Shown here: positions 10,356 to 22,512 of the stretch, piece after piece | Layout of the letters: each line of letters begins with the position of its first letter | Position numbering within the stretch: the first letter of the stretch is position 1 | Assembly (NCBI GenBank): GCA_021229015.1 | Contig: CM037778.1 | Span: forward strand, 83,006,669-83,070,668 | From: Solen grandis | Lineage: Eukaryota > Mollusca > Bivalvia > Adapedonta > Solenidae | Direction of reading: 5' to 3' | Length of the DNA stretch: 64,000 nt | Program-made: the position numbers and the translations under genes | The notes under the pieces: model-generated | Told to the model about the DNA's origin: nothing | Database searches by the model: none | The model's input: only the letters and a program-made list of their open reading frames with translations

Positions 10356-13300
10356 GTTCGTTCACTTTTTCTTGTATGCCATATGATGATTGTTTACTAA
10401 TTATGTTTGCCAGAAAGAAAAATAAACCGTTACATGTTAGTGAAACACGTATAGCTTAAAAATGTGCATGCCTTTATTAATGTAAAACTATTATCATTAA
10501 TGTATCACTGCATAAAATAATGGTATTAATGGTTATATTCAGAAACCTGCGTTGACAGTAACAAAACCTATGAGGGAGGGAAAGGGGAAACGTATATTTT
10601 AACTAAATGTACGATTATGTCTATTATACGAGTATACAATGATGATGACGATTACGTTGATGCCTAATATAGCATATGAAACATGTCATGATGATAATGG
10701 TAAAAAGTGATGTTCATGATGTATAGTCTTAACTGTTTTGTTCTCTTGTAATGTGTCCTGAAGTTGATATCAAATTAATTTCAGTAATATCAGAGACTTA
10801 TAAACAAAGATTGTGTGGCAAAAGGGCCAAGGGTTGACAACTCATATAGAGGTGGGTGGGGTTCCTCCCTCATCTATACGTTGGACCATGCCCTATATGC
10901 GTCCAAACAAAATACGGCTACATATGCTACATATATGAACAGCTCATATGTTTACTAAATACACCATGAATTACGCAACACGTAATTATATATAGTTGTG
11001 CTAGCCATATAACAATTCTATGATGCATTTAGTTACATCAGTACATCATACCAGCATATTAATCTTAAATTATTCTTCAACAATTACAAATCTCTTATAT
11101 TCAACATCTCTCCGACCATTGCCGAATAAATGCTTCTGTGCACCCACTCCGTGCATATTAAATAAATTAACACACTTAAACTATATGTCAATATAAACAA
11201 CGTCTGGTTTCTAATTTTCAAAATACATACATTATAACACTCAAACTACCTTCTTAGATTCCTCATCCAAGTAAAAATATTGACAAAATAGCAAATACAC
11301 TATTACAATTGTATACTTCTTGTTTGATTCAAAACATTTTACCAATCTTTAAACTTGGTATTTAAAACAAATTCTAACAGAATTTAACTTATCCAAACCT
11401 GTAAAGATCGTAATGCAAAAATATCAATTGTACTTACACATACTCCGTAATGTATATTGGTTCAGTATACAACGCTCTCTCATGGTGCATCTTTATAACT
11501 AACACCATTCCTCTTGAACGTACGAATATATATATATATATTGAATGGGATCATATTTATAATATATATAATAGTTTCCCTATTAGATCACATGCATCTC
11601 GAGAAACCACAAACAACGAATTTCCACGCAAATCTTGCATTACTTTCAGAGATGGCCTGATACATAGAAACATTTGGTTTACACTTTTAAACCTAAGAAG
11701 CCCTCCCAAATCCTTAAAACTTAACCAATCTTAATAAAATTATAATAAAACGATTGATTTGGACCTAAAAACAAGGCCAAGCCTATGTTATTTTATGACA
11801 GATTGGCAACTTTCCGAAATAACGCGCTTCATCACATGCCTCGAGAGTAAACGAGAGCCCGTTCACCTGTCACATGGGTACCGGACATTTCATAATAAAG
11901 GATAAAGTTTATAAGCATAGAAAAATTACCTATACATTCATAACCTTTCGAACATTTATAAACAAAATCACATAGACAAAAAGTAAGACACAGAAGCATT
12001 TCGTTGATATTCTACCTAAAAATATCTCAAATCTGATTACATTATTATATTTCATAACTTCATTAAATAATATCTGGGTTTTTTTTTTCTTAGCTGAAAA
12101 TTAACATAAAGAAATTTAGCGACTGCATTTATTAGACGTACGGACGATGAACTCATTAAAGATATAAACTTATTTTAGTTATAATTACGAGAGAGAGAGA
12201 GAACGAAAAAGGAAGAAAGAATGACAGGCAGATAACTAGTCCGATATGACTATGCGCGACATGAGAAAACGTCGAGATACATGATCGCTCGTGAAACATG
12301 CAGGATTAACCCGTGATATTTGCCTTTTGGGGTCTTTCTGTTCTTTTGACTTGTGTTAGTAACACACATCTTAAAAGGCAAACATGTATAATGATTGCTT
12401 ACTGATTCATTCCTTTAATTGCGTTTCGCCGTCTGGTCAATCAATCTCACTGACGTTTGTTTTATGTCAAAAGTAATCGAGCAAATAAATGACTGAACAA
12501 AATAATCATATCAATAATATCATTAAATATCTATTGGAAATTACAATTAATATGTATTTTATTTCCATTTGGTCCGGGTCTCGTTGGCCGCGCGCGTCTC
12601 CAGAAACTCGATATGGGCAAAGAATAAGATGCAATCTCTGTTTATATGTCTCGGGTAAAATGTGTTGATCTCAATGATGAATGTGATGACGACGGTTATG
12701 GTAATGCCAATATAAAATCTGTGTTTTAATAGGTTTAGTTGTTTTTTTTAAGGTGTTTCTCTGTCTAGAAGAGAAAAAATGGACATACAATGGAAAATAT
12801 TAGATATTTTAAAAAGTTTAATTTGGCGGTATTTATTTTACTTATAGGTTATCCTTAAATAAAATGGCAGAACTCATGGCCGTGAAAGCAAAAAGAGTAC
12901 TTGCACAACTTTTCTCACCTTTTTCTGAATCATCTTACATTCCTGTCAAAACATTTTTTTAAAGTATCTAATACAAAAGTAAGTGCTATCTTTTTATACG
13001 GCTCGGAAATATTGGGCCTGAGTAGAAATTGTACATATATTTTCGTGTGAGAAATTTAATTTAATGTAAATGTTTCATCTTGTAATAATGCAGTTATGGG
13101 TGTCCTTATATCTTTAAATATTACGATTCGTTTGGTAATACAAACTGGGTTACTGAAGTCAGTAAACATCTTTAAAATAAAGGATTTAGATATATATGGG
13201 AAGCACAAGTAGTTCACAATGAGAAATTGTTTTCATTGAGTATTATCCGGAGTTGGCGATCAAATTGTATCGATAGAAGAAAATTGTGTACATATAATGA

Positions 13301-13925
13301 TATTACGATTAATCTGAAAAAGGAAAGTTGGAGGACCGCTTTGTGTATATTTGAGAGTGAATTGGAAGAAGAGTTTCAATTTGTTCTAATTTGTCCATTT
13401 TAAAATGTGTTCCGTTAAAGATATACTAGGAATTTTCATGTAACAAATGCAAATAATGTAAGCTTTTGTAATCTTTTGTCGTTATGTCGTAAACAAACGG
13501 AATTACTCCACGAAATCTTGCAACGTGCATTAGTTATGCATTTGAAAAAAGAACAAGAATAATTTACATATGGTAGACAATGATAGATTTCGTTTTTAGT
13601 CATAGCTAAAAGTATTCAGCTGATAAGCGGTATATAATTCATTTCGTCTTAACGATTTTATATTGTTGTTTTTTTAATTTATTTGGAAATTGTATAAATT
13701 TCCACAAGGTATGACACTGTATACTCACTTCCAGTGTAGATGATATGTTTGTGTAACTCGTTTTTTTCTTTGTGTAATATATTTATGCTTGAATGAGTGT
13801 GATATGTGTTGTTGCAGATTGTATAACAGTCCAGTGAAAACATTTTAACTTTCTCCTGCTATATATTAACATCTCTTTGTAATACATATAAGAAACAATA
13901 TAAATATATAAATAATTCTTTGACA
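10356..13925. other. Intron sequence, no gene seen
   Basis: AT-rich sequence with small microsatellites: an AT run near 11527-11542 and a GA run near 12190-12204. ORFs here are short, AT-biased and show no family motif. No further GTPase exon was recognised. Confidence 0.6.
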
Positions 13926-13930
13926 TTCAT

Positions 13931-14700
13931 TGTGCTGATCAGGGTCTAAACAGTTCAGATATGGCGGTGAAACAAAAAAAAATGGTACCCCTATTGTATT
14001 AAATTGGCAACATATTGAAAAATATTGATTTTTTTCAAACAAGAGTAAGAACATAATTTGTAGCCCGATTCTGGCTGTTTTAATGGTATTCACATTATTA
14101 AATATCTTATCAAGCATTACAAAGTTATAATCAGAAAACGAATGAAATGTTTGTTTATTGTTTTTGCAGTTTTCTAGAGGTTTAAGCGTCAATTTCTTGA
14201 CAGCTTTTCAAAATATATTGATAAATAAAGTATATTAAATGATCTTTTTTTTAAATGCCTTTCCAACAATACTTATTTTTTAAATTATGACTTCGTATGA
14301 AAGAGTTATGTACAAAATGAGGAAATATGTGAACCCCATTTTTGTTAGGCTACGCTGGGCAAAACATATTATTTAGGACAAGTCTGATTAAAAAAAAGAC
14401 CTGATATGATTGTTGCATATATTTTGCAAAACAAATATTCATGAAATAGTTATGGTTGCATTTTCAAGAAATATACGGGAAATTCTAGAGATGCAGTTAA
14501 TCTACTCCAAATAATCGGAAAGTGAATATAAAGGCATAAAATTAATGAAGGAGAATGATTATAAAAGCTAGTTTACAAATTTACACTTACTGTCGCATGA
14601 TCTGTTCTTAAATAGTTAGGTAAAGGTATTTTCTGCTTGATTTATTTGCATGAAATTTTTAATTGCTTATAATTCCAAAAGTTGCAGTCCACTTTAAACG
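13931..14700 (+). repeat. Diverged interspersed repeat, copy 1 (pairs with 16815-17520)
   Basis: Shares many phrases in order with 16815-17520: gtgctgat, ggtacccctat, tttgtagcccga, gttttctagag.tttaag, cttgacag/aacttttcaaaat, catgatctgt and a final tgcttataa-tccaaaagttg. Divergence is high, so this is an old pair. The last phrase resembles one inside the roughly 840-bp units at 53-62 kb, which suggests a common superfamily. Confidence 0.7.
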
Positions 14701-14829
14701 AGAGTCGCTAACGCACCGGTTTTCGCGGAAGCAACAGCCTTTGGTACCTAGTAATGCAATAATCAGTTCCATTTAGTATACAAGTTGCATTGTTCGAACT
14801 TTAAATATCCAGTTTGAAGCTTAAAAACT

Positions 14830-15160
14830 TTTTTTACATTTGATCCAGCTTTAAACTGTCATAAAATAACATAATCATGTCCAATCTTCAAAACCGAAAA
14901 ATATGACTTGAGCACTTAAACATTTGTCCATATTCTCTCAATAACATATTTTTAGTTTTGGAGCTATTTGGAGCCAAAGAAAAATATAACAATAATCATA
15001 ATATGACCTTCACCTTTGTCATTTAAAATGCTTTAAAATATGAAACTACATAACCTGTGAACATTTCATGAAAATTGAACAAAAAGTAAAGTCAGTATCG
15101 AAAATAAACCGAAAAAGAAAAACATGTCTTTGGAAAAAAATTCATATTTAATAAAGTTTG
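14830..15160 (-). repeat. Old minus-strand fragment of the ~840-bp repeat unit
   Basis: On the minus strand it matches the 53-62 kb units: aaggtcatatta, gctccaaatagctccaaaac, attgagagaatatg and ttttgaagattggac. It is heavily diverged and lacks both ends. Confidence 0.65.
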
Positions 15161-15215
15161 ACCGCTTTAAGAAGTCCATTCATTCATTTCTTTAAATCGC
15201 GATTTTAATACAAAT

Positions 15216-15308
15216 AGTGTTTTAAGTAAGCATTTATGAAATTAAATCGGTATAGCGCGTCGTAGCCGCGCGACCGATTTAATGGAATTAATGCTAACTT
15301 CAAACACT
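15216..15308. repeat. Imperfect palindrome of about 93 bp
   Basis: The core arms ATTAAATCGGT (15241-15251) and ACCGATTTAAT (15273-15283) are perfectly complementary, with a GC-rich centre tagcgcgtcgtagccgcgcg. The outer arms agtgttt..aagt..agcatt and aatgct..aactt..aaacact extend the pairing with small mismatches. It could be the middle of a foldback or MITE element. Its GC-rich centre stands out in an AT-rich intron. Confidence 0.7.
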
Positions 15309-16319
15309 AACCTACTTAGTGGTTGAAATTACGTTTTGAAATTTAACGTAGTCGCACATTCCAAATATAGTATTGATTTTTGATTTTTGAGACTCCGTCC
15401 TATCCACCTGTTCCAGGCGTGATTTACATCATGTGAAATGTAACATGTTATGTTAAAGGTCAATGCGTCGCTCTAGTTGTGTATAGCTGTGTAGATCTAC
15501 GCTAGGGAAGGCTGAAAAAATGAGCATGGAATCTATACATGTTACTTAATATTTTGGACATCATTATTATTAGTATTTTCGTTTCAGTAACCCTTGTTTG
15601 TTTTTTCTTCTTCACTACTCATTATTTATATTTTCAGTTTGAATTTATCTTATCTCCTTATTCATATTATTTCATATCTCATCTCGTAAAATATATCAGT
15701 TTTTTTGTCATTTTAACACTAACTAGTACTGTTATTTTCAAAAATATAATTGGATATTTACTTTATTGCTTTGTCTATAAATTGGTTATATTTTGCCTAT
15801 TCTTTGTCAGTTTGTTTAGACATGGAAATTATACAAGTACCTTTAAGGAAATACCCGATACTAATGTTTATAGAACATTTGGTCAGACACTTTTGCTTAT
15901 TTTGTAAAATCTTCAATATTGAATCATCATTTTATATGGCAATAAATTATGTTATAACTAAACTAAGCGGGGAAGTAGAGTTCTTTTTTTATTTTTGATA
16001 AATTAAATTGTGTTTTTCTTTTATATCGATTTTCATGCGTCCCCATCAAAAATCCCTTTAACACGTTGGTAAACACATCAAGCTCCGCCTTTCGACACAT
16101 TTCGGCGCACATACGCACTGAAAGTGCTTGAAGCTGGTTTTAAATTAATCATCTGATTTAAAGGAATAGTGTTTAGTGACAAGTTTATGCCGATTAAATT
16201 TATTAAATGTAGACAACAAATTGGAAACTGGAATGATCTCATTGGACAAAATATAATTTCAAACACTAAATGCGTTTCTTTTGCCTTATATTCCTTGTGA
16301 AATCACATTAAAATATGAT
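15309..16319. other. Intron sequence, no gene seen
   Basis: AT-rich. A 122-codon plus-strand ORF (15539-15907) translates to a Phe/Ile/Leu/Tyr-rich string, as expected from T-rich DNA, and shows no recognisable domain; it is not annotated as a gene. Confidence 0.5.
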
Positions 16320-16745
16320 GTGTCAAAATTTCAGGTAAAGGAGAGTTTTTGCGATAGGAGAGGTTGAATGTTCGAACCTAGCACAAATGCATGCTAGTAA
16401 GGCTGAGTCTTCGGAAAACATATCCATTTTTGTTTGAGGAACGGTGGGTATTTTGTTTGCTGCATATGATTTGCAACACAGTTGCTGAAAAATATATAGT
16501 GTGAGAACAATATGTTAGGCTTAGTATAAGCGGTCAAACTTCACCAAAATATTGCAAAATTCAAATATTCGAAAAAACGTTTTCATAGGGTTTTTGAAGC
16601 TCCTGCATTTATTTTTTTTATCAATTTTCATGAAATCTTCACAGATTGTGTCGTTTATTTAGACTGACAGGTTCAAATTTTGAAAATTTGCAAAAGTTAA
16701 GATCATATTTCAAATATTGTTCTTTTTAACATTAAATAACGCGAA
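16320..16745 (+). repeat. Old plus-strand fragment of the ~840-bp repeat unit
   Basis: Contains gaggttgaatgttcgaacct, ttgtttgctgcatatgattt, gcggtcaaacttcac and agctcctgcatttatttt in the order found in the units at 53-62 kb. It is directly followed by the repeat at 16815-17520, so the two may be one composite element. Confidence 0.65.
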
Positions 16746-16814
16746 AACGAAAAAAAAAATAGCAGCGAGAAATCCTGTGTATTATCTTAAGTGCTTTGGA
16801 TGATCTCTCAGAAT

Positions 16815-17520
16815 ATATTCAATATGTGCTGATACGGGTTTAAACAGTACAGAAATGGTGGGAAACGGATATGCTGGTACCCCTATAATATTCAATAAGT
16901 TATATTTAGTAAAAAAAAAAAATATTGATTTTCGCAAAAAGTATAAGTAAGATCTCGATTTGTAGCCCGAATTACAATTGTATGCAGATCATTAAAATAT
17001 AACCAGGCATTCAAAAGGAAATGAAATGTTTCATTTTTTTCCGTTTTCTAGAGATTTAAGCTTCAATATCTTGACAACTTTTCAAAATAAGTGGATAAAT
17101 AAAGCGAAATGTTCTATATTTAAATGCTATTCCAACCGTACTAAAATATTTAAGTGAACCCCTCTTTCATTAGACTTTCGCCTCTACGCAGAGCAAAACA
17201 AACTCATATGATTAACAGTTAATCTTAACATTCTTATGTGAATGAATTATTTAAGACTGTAATTTTAAGAAATACATAGTCAGTTGCATAGATTCGGTAA
17301 AACTGCACAAAATAACCGGAAAATCAATATAAAACATAAAATAAAAGATGTTAGAACGATGCTAACAGCTAATTTTCATATCTGCACTTATTGTCACATG
17401 ATCTGTACTTAAATTATTACATGTATGTAATGATATTTCCTCTTTATACTTTATTGCTCTACTTCGGGACTGCTTTATTGCTTATAACTCCAGAAGTTGA
17501 AGTCCTCTTTAAATGCGTTT
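16815..17520 (+). repeat. Diverged interspersed repeat, copy 2
   Basis: Counterpart of 13931-14700, same orientation. A third fragment lies at about 47275-47455, with its noisy duplicate at about 38045-38180. Confidence 0.7.
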
Positions 17521-18120
17521 GTATTGTTTATTTTCCTTGTTGTTGCCTTAATGATTAGAAGATTTCTAGCTGATCAGCTTTATTTATTATTTATAAACTG
17601 AATTCACTTGATTTTGTCTTTAAATCTGAAAACAAGTTATTTATTTTTACGTTGCATGTGGAAATAAGTACAGTTACTAAAGTGTCTGATAATAAAATCT
17701 GACTGATATCATAGTTCGTGTTACACCAAACTGATGAAACTTTTCCAAGTTAAACAAGTAAATGTACGATGTCATGCTATGTGTTGGAAAATATAGTGAA
17801 ATCAATCAATTCAGAGACAGCGCCGTTACGCGACATCAAAAGCAAAGTGTCGACCTGGTGTATGTGACTTAAACATGTCAACATGAAACAGGTATACATG
17901 TATAATGCTGTCTCATTGCGATATCACACCGTAGACAAGTGGCAAGAAACTACATTTTGTCACATTATTCCGACACCCGGACCACCAGCCTTTGAAGTTG
18001 AACTACCCTTATATACTGAGTGCCAATTAATAGATCATTCAATGAAATTAGTATGCCGCGGTCATGTAAAAATATGACTACTACCTCCATTATTTCTAAG
18101 TCACTAAATGCCTGTGCGAG
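17521..18120. other. Intron sequence, no gene seen
   Basis: AT-rich; no motif, repeat or exon recognised. Confidence 0.5.
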
Positions 18121-18300
18121 TGGGGCCTCCGTGGCCGAGCGTGTATAGTTGATGATTTAACATCACTCTGCCTCTCACCGCTTCTTGTTTGAAATTCGAA
18201 AGTGTCACTCGAACTTTTTTAGGTGACAAAGCTTTTAAGCTGGCTAGCTGGAAGTCTGTGGTTCTATCCGGTTCGAATTCTTCTTCGACGTATAAATAGT
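18121..18300 (+). mobile_element. Degenerate tRNA-derived SINE, copy 2
   Basis: Begins ggggcctccgtggccgagcg, the same head as the SINEs at 9699-9954 and 48921-49178, and keeps cctctcaccgct and agctggctagctgga. The B box is decayed and the body is shortened, so this is an old copy. Confidence 0.65.
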
Positions 18301-18624
18301 TACACATTGCTTTATGACTGCAACAGTGTCATCACACCACAGTAATAACAATGCCTGTGCGAAGAATATTATCCAGTCTGAAATATTCGCAATTGACCAG
18401 GGCCCTTATTAACCAATCTCCTGTGTCTTTTTTTTAGACTCAGGATTCCGAAATTTGAATTAGTCTTTTTCCTCTTTTGTGTAAAATTGATCTTTAAAAC
18501 CCTATAAATATCTAATAGTTACTCCCTTTATAATTGTAGAAATACAATTATAGTAAATGAAATATTTATATTGGTTTTAGTTAAACATCACTTTGAAAAC
18601 TTCTTGAGTTTGAGTCTAAAGTAT

Positions 18625-20177
18625 TGTTACGCCCTATGGGTGCGCCTGCTTTACTCAACGTCAAAATGGCCCGTATGGAACACTGCCGGATCACTGCTGC
18701 CGGTCACCCTAGGTCTAAGATGGCCGTCTCTTGCTTTACCCCCGACAGGTCTCCAAGTCTTTAACTATCTGTGTTGTGTGGACTCCAACTTTAATAACTG
18801 AGTGGCTTTAAATTAGTAACTAGATCTAACAGGCCGTGTATTCTCACAGGGACTTAATAGTAAATAAAGACTTTTCAATGTTTACAAATTTAATAAATGA
18901 AAGTAAGTAACTTAAATATAATATATCTAGATCTATATCACATCAGATATCACGACTCGAGTTTCACTCACAATCACAACCAAATGGCTGTATCACTCAA
19001 ATGTAAATCTAAATTTACGTGTGCGATAACATAAACCGTTTCGATCAACCAGTAAGAACGTCGGGAAAATTGCGAGGTAGACTTCTAGATCTATTGTTAC
19101 CCGTTAAAATACTATAAATTTATAACAAAACGTACGGTGGGCTACAAGCTGACAATAAAGTTTTAAACATCAACGTATAGTTTACCAAGTATGCTTTACA
19201 ACTGTATCGTTATCTAGAATAAGTATTTCTATTAAAAAAATAATCATAGAAATATAGGCTCAGGGCGCGACTGTGAAATAAACAGGATATTCCCTTATAA
19301 ATACACTATTAAAGCATCGAACCTAAGTTTGACTGGGAAAATGCACCACTTCAATGAGAAAAAAATAAAACAGTCAAAATGCAGCCTAGCGTGGAATTCA
19401 GAAGCGTTGGAGTCCCCGAACTACCCGTGGACTCGGTATTTATACTAAACAGGGGTACACAGCCCACAAATGTGAGGTTCACACCCCACACTGTGATCTG
19501 TAGACACACAGCTCACTGCGTGAACTGTGGGCTTAAAGCTCACAGAAATGGAAGCCTGTATAATACATGGCATTAATAACTCTTAACTTAATGTATATAT
19601 AAAATAAATTATAAGAAAACTAACAATAACCTCGAAACTACGCTTCCTTGAATTTGACAGTTGATTCATGTTCTAATTCTGTATATATTCTTTAAGAAAA
19701 TCAAATATACCCGCCGATGCAGTTGCTAGGTAACTGCACACATAAAAATCAAAATGGCGGACGACGCTCACAACGTGAACAAGGCTAAATAACATAAGAA
19801 AAATACGATCCTTCTACCAAGTGATCGAATACAATAAGTGTGTCAGACTAAATTCAAACATGGAATAAACAATTCTGACAAGGAAATACTGACTAGATTT
19901 ACATTAAATGCGGCTTAAAATGGATAAAGTACAGCCGCGAAAACCCATGACATCAACAGGATTTTACCGTGGAAAACATAGGGGGATCAATTCTAAAGTG
20001 AATGATTTTGAGAAAAACTGGCATATTATTTTGAGTAAAGTTGTCTACCTGTAAATTTAACAAGGAGAACAACTAGCTGAATGTAGTGTCGCCAGTAATA
20101 AGCACCTAAAATGATTTAATACATGTATACAAAGAATGACAGAAGAACAAATAAGGTAATCCCTGTAGGGCATTACA
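18625..20177 (-). repeat. 3' LTR of copy A
   Basis: 1553 bp with TG...CA ends on both strands (TGTTACGCCC on plus, TGTAATGCCC on minus). It matches the LTR at 27992-29541 except for a handful of substitutions and small indels. At several of those sites it agrees with the LTR of copy C and not with its own partner. Confidence 0.95.
19461..19533. repeat. Hairpin-forming inverted repeat inside the LTR
   Basis: AGCCCACA (19461-19468) pairs with TGTGGGCT near 19526-19533, and GTTCAC pairs with GTGAAC inside it. The fold sits just upstream of the TATA-like box in transcription sense, within U3. It is kept in all four LTRs, including the noisy one. Its function is unknown. Confidence 0.55.
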
Positions 20178-20194
20178 TTGCCCCCCTGTTTCCC
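20178..20194 (-). promoter_or_regulatory. Polypurine tract of copy A
   Basis: On the minus strand gggaaacaggggggcaa abuts the 3' LTR. A purine run at this place primes plus-strand DNA synthesis in LTR retrotransposons. Confidence 0.7.
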
Positions 20195-20880
20195 ATGGCA
20201 AAACTCCTGTTGCCATACACTTTCCTGAACCATAATAGACCTTTTAAACTACCTTAAATCACACCTCATAGCTCCTTAAATATTTGACAATACAAAATAA
20301 CGTATATACCAACATCTGATATACCTTAAAATACAAGATCAAACACTTTACCATATAGATCAAACATTAAGAGTTTAAAAAAACTGAAGTGTATACCTAA
20401 GAGTATCTGATAAGAACATAACTTCGTTGCACATACTCACATAACCTCAGATACAAAAGTAGCGAACCACCTTAAACACTTTTTGGTACACTTTGTCATA
20501 GTCTCAAGCATAACACATTACATAACAATGGACCAAATATGGCATCAATAAATCTCAACAACAAAAAATGACCACTTTAACTTAACTTCAGATACAAATT
20601 TTGCATTACATGCAATTTTACAAGACCAATTTCAACAATGACATGCTAACAATCAAATAATGCACAATTAACCCTATTATTTAACCTGAGGTGTGTATAA
20701 CCAGTATCATAATAACCAACTTTTTAAGTTTAACATCTCTAAGATACTAAATACTTGGCATGTTAACTAACAGCAGTCCATATAAGTAAAATGTTTCTTT
20801 GAGCTATACAAAGTAAATTGCCTAACAATATCAAAATAGAGTTACATAACCAATTTAACAGTTAAACAAGGTAATGACAG
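20195..20880 (-). other. Untranslated segment between third ORF and 3' LTR
   Basis: AT-rich internal sequence of copy A without an ORF or motif that I recognise. It is missing from copies B and C, both of which are cut before this point. Confidence 0.6.
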
Positions 20881-22142
20881 TTATTTCCTTGAAGATTTCT
20901 TGGTCACAGTCGATCGTACGCTCGGTGCGTTTTCCTTTTCCTCCAAACGGGGACGCTTCTGATTCCTATCACTGGCTTCTTGCCTGATCCCTTGTCGTCT
21001 CTTTTCGTCGGCTACTTTCTCCATCGATCGGGATATGGACCTCAGGCTATCAGCCACTCCATCAAGCGTCTGGCTGATATGGCGTGTCATGCGGTTGTTC
21101 GCCTCCATCGACGAAGCAATCCTGGTAAAGGCCAACTCCAGGGTCTTGTCTAAGTGTCCCATGGTCGCCGTGATTGGAGCGAACTGCATGGCAGGCGGCT
21201 CTTCTCTGGAAGCGGTCTGGCAGCTTGCCTCCTTGGGTGCAGGCTTGGCTTCCTTGACCTGGCACCCACCAAGTGGGGAAAACGCCATGGGTGTCCCGGT
21301 CCCCAAGATCTGCCGTAGCACATCCTCCTCTTGATTTGACGCCAAACTCATTAGAGTGTTTGATGGGCTCAGATCACGTCTTGGCAGGGGAGGGCTCATC
21401 AGGGACAGATGACTTCCTGATGCCCGGATGGTGGATGGCACATACGCTGGCACTGGAAGGGAGGCTACGGGCTGATACCCTGCTGATGGAATCAAACCCG
21501 TCGCTGCCAAAGGGGTTGCTATGTACTCCGCACCTGGTGACGACAAGGACGTTGTCGACAGGCAAGGCCGCATGGGGTCATATGGCTGCACAGTACTGGC
21601 CACAGCAGTACCGCTGACTTTTGGACAGGGAGTGGCTGCTGTTCTACTGATGAGGACCTGGGTGACAGCAAGGCCGAAAGGGCATCTGGCGTCACCCTGA
21701 CAGTCACCAGCTCCTGGTTGGTAGACTCGGGTAGTGCTGACTCCTCGAACGGATCGGCTGGCCTCGAAAACTGATCCTCGATGTGGTCCTCCAGCAGCGC
21801 TTGTCGGTAGTCAATGCCCTCAAGGATCTGTCGTGGTGCTGGGTTAGACACAAGATACTGCCTTCCAGATGAACTGGCCCCAAGTGTATCTGCCATCATA
21901 AGGTGCCGTCTGTACCCGGTCAGGTGTTTTTCAAGTTGGTCTTTGGTAAGACACCTGAACATGCAGAGACTACAATAGTGAGCTGCCTCGTCCAAACTAA
22001 GGTGATGTTTTAGTATGTGATCCATCACACGGTACCTCTCTGCGATGTAGGACAGCTTGCGGCCGCTACAATGTAGGCAGGCGTACAGCCGCCCTCTTCT
22101 CACCACTTTGCTGCTGGGTTCCATTGCTGTCTGCAAATACAT
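20881..22142 (-). pseudogene. Third ORF of copy A: zinc-finger / coiled-coil protein, frameshifted
   Basis: The ORF lies where env sits in retroviruses, but the product is not env-like: no signal peptide or membrane segment is visible. The first half (22142-21519) has two C2H2-type fingers. The first is C22, C25, H42, H46; the second is C57, C60, H73, H80. A Ser/Pro-rich stretch follows. The second half (21603-20881) has a helical, probably coiled-coil region from MGHLDKTLELAF to MEKVADEKRR and a basic tail with KRPRLEEKEN, a plausible nuclear signal. A one-base difference from copy C near 21610 splits the two halves. Two in-frame ATGs exist, at 22142 and 22124. A splice-acceptor-like tatttgcag lies between them, so expression from a spliced RNA starting at 22124 is possible. 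Function unknown. Confidence 0.75.
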
Positions 22143-22512
22143 ATAAAGAGATCCTCAAAGACATGAAGATATAATGGATTGGTAGAATTGCTTGTAGCCC
22201 AGTTTCCATCGCGTGCGGAATAAGCTATCCGTCGGTTAATCTTCTTTCGTGAATGAGAGGACGCATTAAAATCATTTGTATACCGGTAACTATTTTGTGA
22301 CGCGCGCGCCATGGATGTCTGTGTCTGGTGGTGAAAATAATTTTAAATTCTGGCTCTACTCTTACAGGGGTTGCATTATAAACTGTCAATTTGAAATTGT
22401 TTGCTATCGATGATTTACTATACTACTTGTACGTATATTGAATCAACCATACATGTTAATAAACTAATCTAGGACATGAGGCTAACTGTTCCCATCTTGG
22501 CGGTCTATTGGC

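Noticed and set aside
15539..15907. 122-codon plus-strand ORF with a hydrophobic, membrane-like translation
   Set aside because: The composition follows from T-rich DNA; no signal or domain pattern, no splice signals and no relation to neighbours.
21273..21617. 114-codon plus-strand ORF across the third ORF of copy A
   Set aside because: Antisense shadow; it is lost in copies B and C and has no motif.
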